Below are positions 54,180 through 62,092 of a DNA stretch of 64,000 nucleotides, piece by piece (the stretch's first letter is position 1; every line of letters starts with the position of its first letter). The translations under genes were made by a program, and so were the position numbers. Origin of the DNA: an uncultured Treponema sp. (GTDB taxonomy: Bacteria; Spirochaetota; Spirochaetia; Treponematales; Treponemataceae); assembly GCA_937877535.1 (NCBI GenBank), contig CALFJF010000051.1:1-64000 (forward strand), in the 5' to 3' direction. The notes beneath the pieces are model-generated. The model was not told the origin of the DNA, ran no database searches, and saw only the letters and a list, made by a program, of their open reading frames with translations.

Positions 54180-56771
54180 ATGAAATCAGAGGAAGTCAAC
54201 TACAAAAAAAATTTTTGCGAAAAATATTTTGACAAGAACTGCTGGGATTTGGACGTTTTGAACCAAGTCGATGTGCTTCTCAAAGACAAAAAGGGCAATT
54301 TTCTTCTTTACATCGAGGCGAAATTCCTTGTGGCAAGCGAAAAAGACCGAAAGAGTGCGCTCGCCCAAGTAATCCTCACGAATAAAAAGCAAGCGTCGAT
54401 TTTGAGCCGAGTCGCCCTCATTTATCAGGATTCTGCGAAAAACGATGTGCTTGAACTCATCGATTGCAGCGAAAACTCGGTCATGTACAACAACGACATC
54501 AACTGGAACGCCGAAAAGCCGAGCAATCCCACAAAGGATGCGATTGACAGAATCAACGACCGCATCAAAGGCAAAATCACCGTCTACACGAACGAGGAAA
54601 TCAAGGAATTTTACAAAAAGCTAAAAAACGGTCTTGATACGGAAATCGACATCACCGAGCACAATTTCAACGTCGTCTACAACCAGTGGAAAAACGAAAT
54701 CCGGTTCAAGGAAAAAATCGAGGACGAGCAAGATTTAATCAATCTTTTTTTGGTGGATATATTAAACGGCACGAAGTACAAAAAAGCCGTCACGGACGCG
54801 GGATTGTTCGGCAGTGCAGAAGATGCGGTGGTTGAGCGTGTCGAAACCACCGACAAGCCTCAGCAGGTCATTTCGACAGGCTCAATGACCGAAACCTCCG
54901 CCTTGCAGCAAGACCTTATCCGTGAAGGCACGAATTTGAGCCACTACGAAATTATCCGCACGAACGAGAAAATCCGAATTCTGTACGAGGGGAAAGAAAA
55001 TTCTGTTTTCTACACAATCGCCGACAGCGAAAAATACGCATTTTTTTGGAAAAAATACAAGCGTCCGCCCGAAAAAAACGAATTCTTGAAGATTTTGGAG
55101 CGCAGCGCGACGCTTTATTCTGAAAAATACCGAAAGGACACGGGCGGCGAGTACACGCCGAGTTGCTTCGTCGAAAAGCAGAACGAGATTTTGAGGCAAC
55201 ATTACAATCTTGACGAGTTTATTGTGTGCGACCCGTGCGCCGGCGTGGGGAACCTTGAGAACCAGTTCGGAAAGGACTTCAAGCAGTACTGCTACCTTTC
55301 CACGCTGGAGCCGATGGATGTTGACATCTGCAAAATCAAAGGATTTGAGAACGCCGTTCAGTTCGACTACCTCAAAAACGCCGGGCAGCCAAAGTGGAAA
55401 TACAAGGGAACGCCGCTCGACATAAACGAAATTTGCCGCCGCGAGAACCGCAAGCTGATGATTGTGATGAACCCGCCGTATCAGAAAAAAGCGGGATTTA
55501 AGAATAACCTTGCGATTGAATTTTTTAACAAAGTCCTCAAATTGAATCCCGATGTGATTGTGTTTTATTACATGACGGAAAGTTTTTTGCGAGATGAAAT
55601 AGAAAATTATAAAAAATCTGGTTATAAAATTGTTTCTCATATTTTTAGCAATGCAAAAACAACTTTTATGCTTTCAGAATGGCCTATTTCTCAAATTATT
55701 TTTGACAAAGAAAAAGGAATTGATATTAACGATAATGAAATAACAGCAGAAAGATATGAATTGCAAAACGGCAGATTCAATTTTATAAATTCATACACCT
55801 ATAACGACAACCGGCCTGGATTGATTTATAAAATCAATGACAAAATTATTGAAAATGAAACTGGATTAGTGTTAGGAAATTATAGTTATATGACAGCTGG
55901 TTACAGCATAAATTTAACGAATAAAACAAATTCTACTAAAAACCATATCACACAAAATAATATTTATTACTGTTTGTTATCAAAAGGATTGATTTTTAAC
56001 ACTCATAATCATTATTTTGAAAGAAATCAGTATGTTCATAAGGGAGAGGTTTCTGAAATTTCAGACGAGCTGAAAAATGATGCTATAATGATGGCTTTGT
56101 TTTATAAAAATTGCGCCTTTACAAACAAAGGGCAGAAAAATTACGTCATGCCGTTTACCTCAGAAGAACTTGGCTGCGCAAAAAACGATTTGAACGTGCT
56201 TTTCCCACAAGAGCAGGAGCCGGATTTGTTCTCTTCCGTGGCGGACACTGGCAACAACAAGGGGCTTAAGTCCCTTGATTCAGACCGTCATTCTGAGCGT
56301 AGCGAAGAATCTCATTCGCACAGAGATTCTTCACTCGCTTCGCTCCCTCAGAATGGCAGTTACGCCCCGTTCGATTTTAGGCAATTTCTTTCGCAGTTTG
56401 ATTTTTCTGTCGAGGCGAAAGATTTGTATGCGGCGGCGCTGGAGATTTTCAGGTTCTACCACAAATCAGAGGAATATGCACAAAATCGCGATTGGAACGA
56501 CAGTTTCTACGACATCACGAACGCGATTATGGGAAAAGACGCTTCGAGTTTCAAGGTGCTGGAAACAGACAACGACACGCGAATCACGCGGACAAAGACC
56601 ACAAAAGGCACGAAAGGCTTTGGCAGGAACACAATAAAATACGCGGTTTCATCCGTCGCCTTGCCGATTTTCGAGCGTTTCTTTGACGCGCGCGATGTTC
56701 TCGCAAAGAAAATTAACAGGCAACTCGTGGAAAGCGGGCTGCTTTTGTGGGAGCGGGAAAATATTTACTAG
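54180..56771 (+). CDS. Type IIG restriction-modification enzyme (nuclease and N6-adenine methyltransferase in one chain)
   Basis: An 863-residue protein. The N-terminal nuclease core VDVLLKDKKGNFLLYIEAKF gives Asp31, Glu46 and Lys48, a PD-(D/E)xK pattern. The N6-adenine methyltransferase has motif I CDPCAGVGNLE (near 351) and motif IV MNPPY (Asn431). The region at about 455-650, where target recognition would sit, is much more AT-rich than its flanks. Three palindromic repeats are translated in frame: two between nuclease and methylase (about 215-237) and one near 702-726 giving RHSERSEES. Longer upstream starts overlap miaA and are rejected. No separate specificity gene is nearby. A defence or phase-of-specificity role is inferred. 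Confidence 0.85.
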   Translation: MKSEEVNYKKNFCEKYFDKNCWDLDVLNQVDVLLKDKKGNFLLYIEAKFLVASEKDRKSALAQVILTNKKQASILSRVALIYQDSAKNDVLELIDCSENSVMYNNDINWNAEKPSNPTKDAIDRINDRIKGKITVYTNEEIKEFYKKLKNGLDTEIDITEHNFNVVYNQWKNEIRFKEKIEDEQDLINLFLVDILNGTKYKKAVTDAGLFGSAEDAVVERVETTDKPQQVISTGSMTETSALQQDLIREGTNLSHYEIIRTNEKIRILYEGKENSVFYTIADSEKYAFFWKKYKRPPEKNEFLKILERSATLYSEKYRKDTGGEYTPSCFVEKQNEILRQHYNLDEFIVCDPCAGVGNLENQFGKDFKQYCYLSTLEPMDVDICKIKGFENAVQFDYLKNAGQPKWKYKGTPLDINEICRRENRKLMIVMNPPYQKKAGFKNNLAIEFFNKVLKLNPDVIVFYYMTESFLRDEIENYKKSGYKIVSHIFSNAKTTFMLSEWPISQIIFDKEKGIDINDNEITAERYELQNGRFNFINSYTYNDNRPGLIYKINDKIIENETGLVLGNYSYMTAGYSINLTNKTNSTKNHITQNNIYYCLLSKGLIFNTHNHYFERNQYVHKGEVSEISDELKNDAIMMALFYKNCAFTNKGQKNYVMPFTSEELGCAKNDLNVLFPQEQEPDLFSSVADTGNNKGLKSLDSDRHSERSEESHSHRDSSLASLPQNGSYAPFDFRQFLSQFDFSVEAKDLYAAALEIFRFYHKSEEYAQNRDWNDSFYDITNAIMGKDASSFKVLETDNDTRITRTKTTKGTKGFGRNTIKYAVSSVALPIFERFFDARDVLAKKINRQLVESGLLLWERENIY
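54826..54890. repeat. Two palindromic repeats inside the restriction-modification gene
   Basis: CGGTGG-TTGAGCGTGTCGAAA-CCACCG (54826-54852) and GGTCATTT-CGACAGGCTC-AATGACC (54866-54890) stand close together in opposite orientation, in frame, in the linker between nuclease and methylase domains. Confidence 0.85.
56259..56357. repeat. Composite repeat inside the restriction-modification gene
   Basis: AAGGGGCTTAAGTCCCTTG (56259-56277) is followed by a long stem-loop whose outer arms are CATTCTGAG (56289-56297) and CTCAGAATG (56347-56355), with inner arms GAATCTC/GAGATTC. It is translated without a stop (LKSLDSDRHSERSEES...). The same GGGGCTT...CCCTTGATTC word recurs just after the gene at 56771-56800. 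Confidence 0.8.
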
Positions 56772-56800
56772 AGGGGGCTTTTAGCCCCTTGATTCGGACG
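56771..56800. repeat. Repeat after the restriction-modification gene
   Basis: GGGGGCTTTTAGCCCC (about 56773-56788) and then TTGATTCGGAC. It is the counterpart of 56259-56285 and could act as a weak terminator hairpin, though no U-run follows. Confidence 0.65.
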
Positions 56801-56846
56801 CGACTCAATATGACACTCAAAAAGTCTTTTGCGGGCGAGTTGATTC

Positions 56847-56876
56847 TTGACAAAATTATATTTGATACAATATAAT
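56847..56876 (+). promoter_or_regulatory. Predicted trxB promoter
   Basis: TTGACA (56847-56852), 18 bases, TATAAT (56871-56876): both boxes perfect. The leader carries GAGGAAGGG before the ATG at 56901. Confidence 0.8.
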
Positions 56877-56900
56877 TTTTGAAAAAACGAGGAAGGGCTT

Positions 56901-57809
56901 ATGAACTACGATGTAATTATAATTGGAGCGGGACCTGCTGGAATTTCTGCAAGTCTTTACGCAAAACGGGCAAATCTTTCGGTTTTGGTGATTTATTTTG
57001 GCGAAAGTCAACTTGAAAAGGCGCACAAAATCGACAATTATTACGGATTTACGGACGGAATTACGGGCGCGAATTTGTACAAAAATGGCATTGAGCAAGC
57101 AAAAAATCTGGGCGTGGACGTGCTTTTTTTGGAAGTTACGAACATCGAAATGCTCGATTCTGCTCCAAAAATACAATACTCTGTAAAGGCGGGCGAAAGC
57201 GAGTTTACGGCTCCTGCCATAATCATCGCCACGGGAAACAAAAAACTCCGCCCGAACATTTCTGGCATTGCAGATTTTGAGGGCAAGGGCGTTTCGTATT
57301 GCGCGGTGTGCGATGGATTTTTTTACAAAAAGAAAAATGTCGCCGTAATCGGAAACGGAACGTTTGCCGCCGAAGAAGCATCTTACCTTTCTCACGTTGC
57401 TCAAAGCGTAACTATTTTGACGGACGGAAAGAGCGACGAAAAAATCCGCTCGGAGTCAAAACTCGAAAACATCAAAATCGATTCTCGAAAAATCGAAAAA
57501 ATCGTTCCGAATGCTGAAAAAAACAAAGTCGGCGGAGTCGTTTTTTCTGACGGAGAAACGTTTTCTATTGACGGCATTTTTATTGCACTAGGTAGCGCAG
57601 GCGCGGCGGATTTTGCCAAAAAACTCGGTCTAAACGTAAACGGCGACGCAATCGCCACAAATGACAAAATGGAAACGAACGCGCCTGGCATTTTTTCGTG
57701 TGGAAACGCAAACGGTGGCTTGCTTCAAGTTTGCAAAGCCGTTTACGAAGGAGGCGTTGCAGGTTTGAGCGCAGTGTCTTTTGTCCAAAATCAAAGAAAG
57801 ATAGGATAA
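56901..57809 (+). CDS. trxB: Thioredoxin reductase
   Basis: Passes electrons from NADPH through FAD to thioredoxin. The 302-residue protein begins MNYDVIIIGAGPAGISASLYA (FAD site). The redox motif is CAVC in SYCAVCDGFF, followed by the NADPH site VIGNGTFAAEEASYL and the C-terminal FAD block GIFSCGNANGG. The redox pair matches the usual CATC except for one residue. It has a strong promoter of its own, a good ribosome-binding site and a terminator, so it is a single-gene unit. An electron-transfer role with another thioredoxin-like partner is possible. Confidence 0.93.
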   Translation: MNYDVIIIGAGPAGISASLYAKRANLSVLVIYFGESQLEKAHKIDNYYGFTDGITGANLYKNGIEQAKNLGVDVLFLEVTNIEMLDSAPKIQYSVKAGESEFTAPAIIIATGNKKLRPNISGIADFEGKGVSYCAVCDGFFYKKKNVAVIGNGTFAAEEASYLSHVAQSVTILTDGKSDEKIRSESKLENIKIDSRKIEKIVPNAEKNKVGGVVFSDGETFSIDGIFIALGSAGAADFAKKLGLNVNGDAIATNDKMETNAPGIFSCGNANGGLLQVCKAVYEGGVAGLSAVSFVQNQRKIG

Positions 57810-57822
57810 TTCGATAGAATTG

Positions 57823-57866
57823 AAAAAAGTCGATTGCAGTTTTCAAACCACAACCGACTTTTTTTT
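57823..57866. terminator. Bidirectional terminator between trxB and rlmI
   Basis: AAAAAAGTCG and CGACTTTTTT, extended by TTG/CAA after one mismatch, form the stem. The gene on the minus strand ends at 57865, inside the T-run. Confidence 0.8.
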
Positions 57867-59175
57867 ACAGAACGCGACAGAGGGCGCATTTTAGGTAATC
57901 CGATTTTGGATAGCCAGCAAGAACTGGGTGGTCAGGTCCTGCGCCTGTTTTTGAAAGAATCTGAACGCGCCGTTTTGCGTCGCTGGCGGCTTTCATAAGC
58001 ATTCCGTAAAAATGCTCCGCGTCAAAAAAGTACGAACACGAACACGTGGCAAGGATTCCGCCTGGAGCGAGCAATCGCATTGCTCGCATATTGATTTCTT
58101 TATAACCGCCATACGCTTTTTGAATATTTTTCACGGATTTTGTAAACGCTGGCGGGTCAAGGATGATAACGTCGAATTTTTCTCCTTTTTGCTCGTATTC
58201 TTTCAAAAGTTCAAAAACGTCGGCGCACACTGTTTTGAGTTTTTCACCCGCGTAATTCAATTCGCCGTTCTTTTTGATGAGCGAAACGGCATCTTCCGAA
58301 ATGTCCACGGCAATCGCTTCTTTTGCCCCCGCCCGAAGCGCGTTGAGCGCAAACGCCCCCGTGTGCGCGAACGTATCAAGGACGCGCTTTCCCGCGCACA
58401 AAGTCGAAACGAGTTTTCGATTGTCCTTTTGGTCCAAAAAATATCCCGTTTTTTGCCCGTTCGTCAAATCAACCTCAATCAAAATATCGTTTTCTCTGAT
58501 TACGATTTTTTCGTCGCGGACTTCTCCGTGCCAGCACGATTTGAGCGGAAGTCCGTCTTTTTCTCGTGTTGGAGCGTCGCTTTTTTCATAAATTCCCCAC
58601 GGACGACAGACGGCTCGAAGGGCGGCTAAGATTTCTCGTCTAAAAACCTCGCACGAAAGGGTCGAAAATTGCACAACGATATACACGTTTTTATGAACAT
58701 CAACGTATCGCTCCACGATAAGACCTGGAAGAAGGTCGGATTCTCCATAAACGAGTCTGTAGGAATCTTTGGCAGAATAAAAGAGTTTTCGTAAATCGTA
58801 AGCGGCTTGTATTTTTGCAAGAAAATATCCGTTTGTGTCAGAAAGAATTTGCTCTGCCCGCCCGCGTCCAATTATGCGAACGGCAATCACAGAGCGGTGA
58901 TTCAAAACGCCTGTTCCCAAAAAATCGCCCGAATGAGAAAAAACTTCCACAACGCTTCCGTCTGGAACGACCATCGACTCTGCGTCAAAATACGGAACGC
59001 TTTTTGAGCCATTTGGAATCGAAAAGCGCACAAACTCGATTTCGTTGTTGTAAACCCACGGAAAACCTTGCTTTACTTCAAATTCTTCCTTTGATTTTAA
59101 AATAATGCGCGGAATCATTTTTTTTGTTGATTCTGCGCTTGGCGCGTCTTTTTTTTCCGTTTTTTCACCAGCCAT
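57865..59175 (-). CDS. 23S rRNA m5C methyltransferase, RlmI-like
   Basis: A 436-residue protein with an N-terminal PUA-like RNA-binding domain (RIILKSKEEFEVKQGFPWVYNNEIEFV). The SAM-dependent methyltransferase has TGYFLDQKDNRKLVSTLCAGKRVLDTFAHTGAFALNAL (motif I), VDISEDAVSLIKKNGELNY and IILDPPAFTKS (motif IV). The late ATCSCSYF is also seen in RlmI. The start is the ATG at 59175 with GGAGGGGAG upstream; a TTG five codons earlier is rejected. The first 25 residues are a charged extension. Confidence 0.88.
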   Translation of the reverse strand: MAGEKTEKKDAPSAESTKKMIPRIILKSKEEFEVKQGFPWVYNNEIEFVRFSIPNGSKSVPYFDAESMVVPDGSVVEVFSHSGDFLGTGVLNHRSVIAVRIIGRGRAEQILSDTNGYFLAKIQAAYDLRKLFYSAKDSYRLVYGESDLLPGLIVERYVDVHKNVYIVVQFSTLSCEVFRREILAALRAVCRPWGIYEKSDAPTREKDGLPLKSCWHGEVRDEKIVIRENDILIEVDLTNGQKTGYFLDQKDNRKLVSTLCAGKRVLDTFAHTGAFALNALRAGAKEAIAVDISEDAVSLIKKNGELNYAGEKLKTVCADVFELLKEYEQKGEKFDVIILDPPAFTKSVKNIQKAYGGYKEINMRAMRLLAPGGILATCSCSYFFDAEHFYGMLMKAASDAKRRVQILSKTGAGPDHPVLAGYPKSDYLKCALCRVL

Positions 59176-59198
59176 TTTTCTCCCCTCCAAAACTCAAT

Positions 59199-61901
59199 CT
59201 AAAATCCGTAGCCTTTTGTGTCTTTCTTTTCCTCTGGCAAAAACACGTTCGACATAACTTCAATCGCGTTTTTTACGGGAACAAAATGAATCCCTGCGCG
59301 CACGATTTCTGGAATGTCATCAAGGTCGCGCTCGTTTGCCTTTGGAATGAAAATCGTCTTGATTCCATTTCGCTTTGCCGCAACGGTCTTTTCTCGAAGT
59401 CCGCCGATGGGAAGCACGCGCCCCGAAAGGTCAAGTTCCCCCGTCATTGCCACGTTTGGCTTCATAATTCTATTCGTAACGAGCGACATAAAAGCCGTCG
59501 CCATTGTGATTCCTGCGCTCGGTCCGTCTTTTGGCGTGGCTCCTTCGGGAATATGAAGATGAACGGCGTTCCTATCAAACCACTCCGCCGAACGAATCGA
59601 ATGTTGAACGGCGTATCGACGCACAAAATTAAACGCAATTTGTGCCGATTCTTTCATCACATCTCCCAGTTGCCCCGTAAGTTGCAAACCGCCATTTGCG
59701 CTTTCAAACGAAACCGCCTCCAAAAGAAGCGTATCGCCTCCCATGCTCGTCCAGGCAAGTCCTATCGCGCTTCCAGGCGCATCCGCCTTTTTGATTTCGC
59801 TTTCGTCAAAAATCGGTTTTCCAAGAAATCGCTCCAAATCCGCGTCGTCAATCGTAAACGTTTTTTTTGAAAAATCCGCTTGAATCTCCGCGGTATCGTT
59901 TTTTGATTTTAATTTTACGCTTGAAAGTCGCTTTACGTCCGACGGAATCCCAGACAGATTTTCAAGAACAAGTTTTCTGTGGATTTTGTCAACGCATTTT
60001 TCGTAATGCCGAACGCCCGCTTCACGCGCGTACTCCTCGGCAATTCTCAAAAGAGCCTCTTTTGTGTATTTTACTTGATTTTTTTTCAGACCGTTTTTTT
60101 CAAGATTTTTTGGAATCAAATATTTTCGCGCAATTTCGATTTTTTCTTGGTCGATATAGCCCGAAAGCGTGATGATTTCAGCGCGGTCAAGAAGCGGCTG
60201 CGGAATCGAGTCGAGCGTGTTCGCGGTCAAAATAAAAAACACATCGGACACATCAAACGGCAAATCAAGATACGTGTCGCGGAAATTCACGTTTTGCTCA
60301 GGGTCAAGCACCTCAAGGAGCGCACTCGCGGGGTCGCCACCAGAATAAGAAGCCCCCATTTTGTCGATTTCGTCAATCATAAAAACAGGCGAGCGCGTCT
60401 TTGTGATTTTGAGTCCTTGCAAAATCTTTCCAGGCATTGCCCCCACATACGTTCGTCTATGCCCGCGGATTTCCGCCTCATCGCGCATTCCGCCCACGCT
60501 AAAGCGGTAAAATGGCTTATTCATCGCGTCCGCAATGGAACGCCCGATTGACGTTTTTCCAACTCCCGGCGGTCCAACCAAAATCAAAATCGAGCCTTTG
60601 TTGTCGCCGCGCAATTTTCGCACAGAAAGAAATTCCAAAATGCGTTTTTTTACGTCGTCAAGTCCGTAATGGTCTTTTTCAAGAACGCGGAACGCACGCA
60701 AAAGGTCATAAGTCGGCGCGTTTTCTTCTTTCTTTTTTCCGCTTCCCCACGGAAGAGAAACGACCAAATCAAGATAATTTCGCACCATGAAGTACTCGCT
60801 GGAATTTGGGTCCATGAGTTTGAATTTATCGAGTTCATTGTAGACGAGTTCTTTGACTTCGCCTTCAAATTCAAACTCGTCGATTTTCGCTTTGAGTTTT
60901 TGAAACTCGCTTCCGTCCTCGCCACCACCAAGTTCTTCTTGAATATTTTTCAACTCTTGGCGCAAAAAATGCTCGCGCTGATTTTTTTCAAAATTATCCC
61001 GAAACTCGTCTTGAATTTTCCGCTGAATACGAATGATGTCTTGGTCGCGTTTTATAAAAACCAAATCTTGCTCAAGACGGCGACGAACGTTCAGTTCTTC
61101 AAGGATTTTTTGCTGCTCTTCGCGCTCAACATTGAGAATCGTTGACACAAAATCTGCGATTCTCCCCGGATTTTCAATATTCACCATATTGAGTCGCATT
61201 TCGTCGGAAAAAAGCGGATTATTTTCGCTGATGTCCTTCATTTCGCTAACGAGCGCACGCGTGAGAGCCTTCACCTCAAACGAATCCGTTTCTTCGTCGT
61301 CCAAATATTCAATCAAAGCAACAAAAGGCGGGCGCGACGAAATGAATCGCCGAACTCTAAACCGCCGAATCGTGGACACAAAAATGTTCACGCCACCGTC
61401 AGGAAGATTTATGCGCTTCATGATTTTTGCAACGCAGCCAATGCGATACAATTCAGAAGAATTGAGAGCACCTTCTTCTTTTTTTGTAAGAATAAAGCCG
61501 ATAAAACCGCCCGCCGCCTGCGCTTTTTCCACGGTCGCAACGTCATCTTCGCCGTTCACAACGATTGGCGTAAAAATGCCAGGAAAAATCGGACGCACAG
61601 AAAGCGGCATAATCGGAATCTGTGGCGGCATAAATTCGTCCATGGAAAGCAAAGCGTTATTCAGCGCAGAAGCAAGCGAATTCGTTATCGCTTTTTCGAT
61701 TTTTTTTGTTACCGAAGGCGAAGGTGCGCCTTCAGTTTCTTCGTTTTCATCTGAAATCGAAGAAACCACTTCAGGCTCTTTTCCCGGAGATATTTGAATC
61801 TCAAGGATTTTGCGCTTTTCTTCTTCGTTTTTTTCTGCCCTTTCTTCCGATTCGATTTCTTGAGGGGCTTGTTCTTGTTCTTTGTCGTTATTTTCGGTCA
61901 T
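59199..61901 (-). CDS. lon: ATP-dependent protease Lon
   Basis: Lon degrades damaged and regulatory proteins in the cytoplasm. The 900-residue protein has a long acidic N-terminal tail (about 1-85). The LAN substrate-binding domain starts at MPLSVRPIFPGIFTPIVV. The AAA+ module has GPPGVGKTSIGRSIADAM and FMIDEIDKMG. The protease domain has the catalytic Ser in PKDGPSAGITMATAF, the Lys further on in REKTVAAKRNGI, and GELDLSGRVLPIGGL. The start has only a weak AGAG site and stands 13 bases past a terminator-like hairpin. Confidence 0.97.
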   Translation of the reverse strand: MTENNDKEQEQAPQEIESEERAEKNEEEKRKILEIQISPGKEPEVVSSISDENEETEGAPSPSVTKKIEKAITNSLASALNNALLSMDEFMPPQIPIMPLSVRPIFPGIFTPIVVNGEDDVATVEKAQAAGGFIGFILTKKEEGALNSSELYRIGCVAKIMKRINLPDGGVNIFVSTIRRFRVRRFISSRPPFVALIEYLDDEETDSFEVKALTRALVSEMKDISENNPLFSDEMRLNMVNIENPGRIADFVSTILNVEREEQQKILEELNVRRRLEQDLVFIKRDQDIIRIQRKIQDEFRDNFEKNQREHFLRQELKNIQEELGGGEDGSEFQKLKAKIDEFEFEGEVKELVYNELDKFKLMDPNSSEYFMVRNYLDLVVSLPWGSGKKKEENAPTYDLLRAFRVLEKDHYGLDDVKKRILEFLSVRKLRGDNKGSILILVGPPGVGKTSIGRSIADAMNKPFYRFSVGGMRDEAEIRGHRRTYVGAMPGKILQGLKITKTRSPVFMIDEIDKMGASYSGGDPASALLEVLDPEQNVNFRDTYLDLPFDVSDVFFILTANTLDSIPQPLLDRAEIITLSGYIDQEKIEIARKYLIPKNLEKNGLKKNQVKYTKEALLRIAEEYAREAGVRHYEKCVDKIHRKLVLENLSGIPSDVKRLSSVKLKSKNDTAEIQADFSKKTFTIDDADLERFLGKPIFDESEIKKADAPGSAIGLAWTSMGGDTLLLEAVSFESANGGLQLTGQLGDVMKESAQIAFNFVRRYAVQHSIRSAEWFDRNAVHLHIPEGATPKDGPSAGITMATAFMSLVTNRIMKPNVAMTGELDLSGRVLPIGGLREKTVAAKRNGIKTIFIPKANERDLDDIPEIVRAGIHFVPVKNAIEVMSNVFLPEEKKDTKGYGF

Positions 61902-61906
61902 GCTCT

Positions 61907-61940
61907 AAAAACTGACCCGTTCCAACAAATCAGAACGGGT
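61907..61940 (-). promoter_or_regulatory. Terminator-like hairpin in the lon leader
   Basis: ACCCGTTC (61915-61922) and GAACGGGT (61933-61940) form an 8-base stem followed on the minus strand by GTTTTT, directly before the lon start codon. It could end upstream transcripts or act as an attenuator. A smaller hairpin with CCGA/TCGG and a T-run lies at 61991-62011. Confidence 0.55.
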
Positions 61941-62013
61941 TTCCATAAAAATCTCATTTTTTTAAGCGGCAAAGCCTTTCAAAAAATGGCAAAAAGCCCG
62001 ACGTTTCTCGGAC

Positions 62014-62052
62014 TAAAAAGCCTGTTCAAGAACTCCCGTTTTAGAACAGGTT
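62014..62052 (-). terminator. Terminator after the Ser/Thr kinase gene
   Basis: CCTGTTC (62021-62027) and GAACAGG (62044-62050) with a T-run on the minus strand, 40 bases past the kinase stop codon. One of three hairpins in the 191-base gap before lon. Confidence 0.7.
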
Positions 62053-62092
62053 TCATTTTAATATAACAAAGCCACACAAAATCGGCAAATTT

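Noticed and set aside
54180..56771. BREX PglX or a plain type I HsdM methylase
   Set aside because: There are no brx or hsdR/hsdS neighbours, the size is 863 residues, and an N-terminal PD-(D/E)xK nuclease is in the same chain, which fits type IIG.
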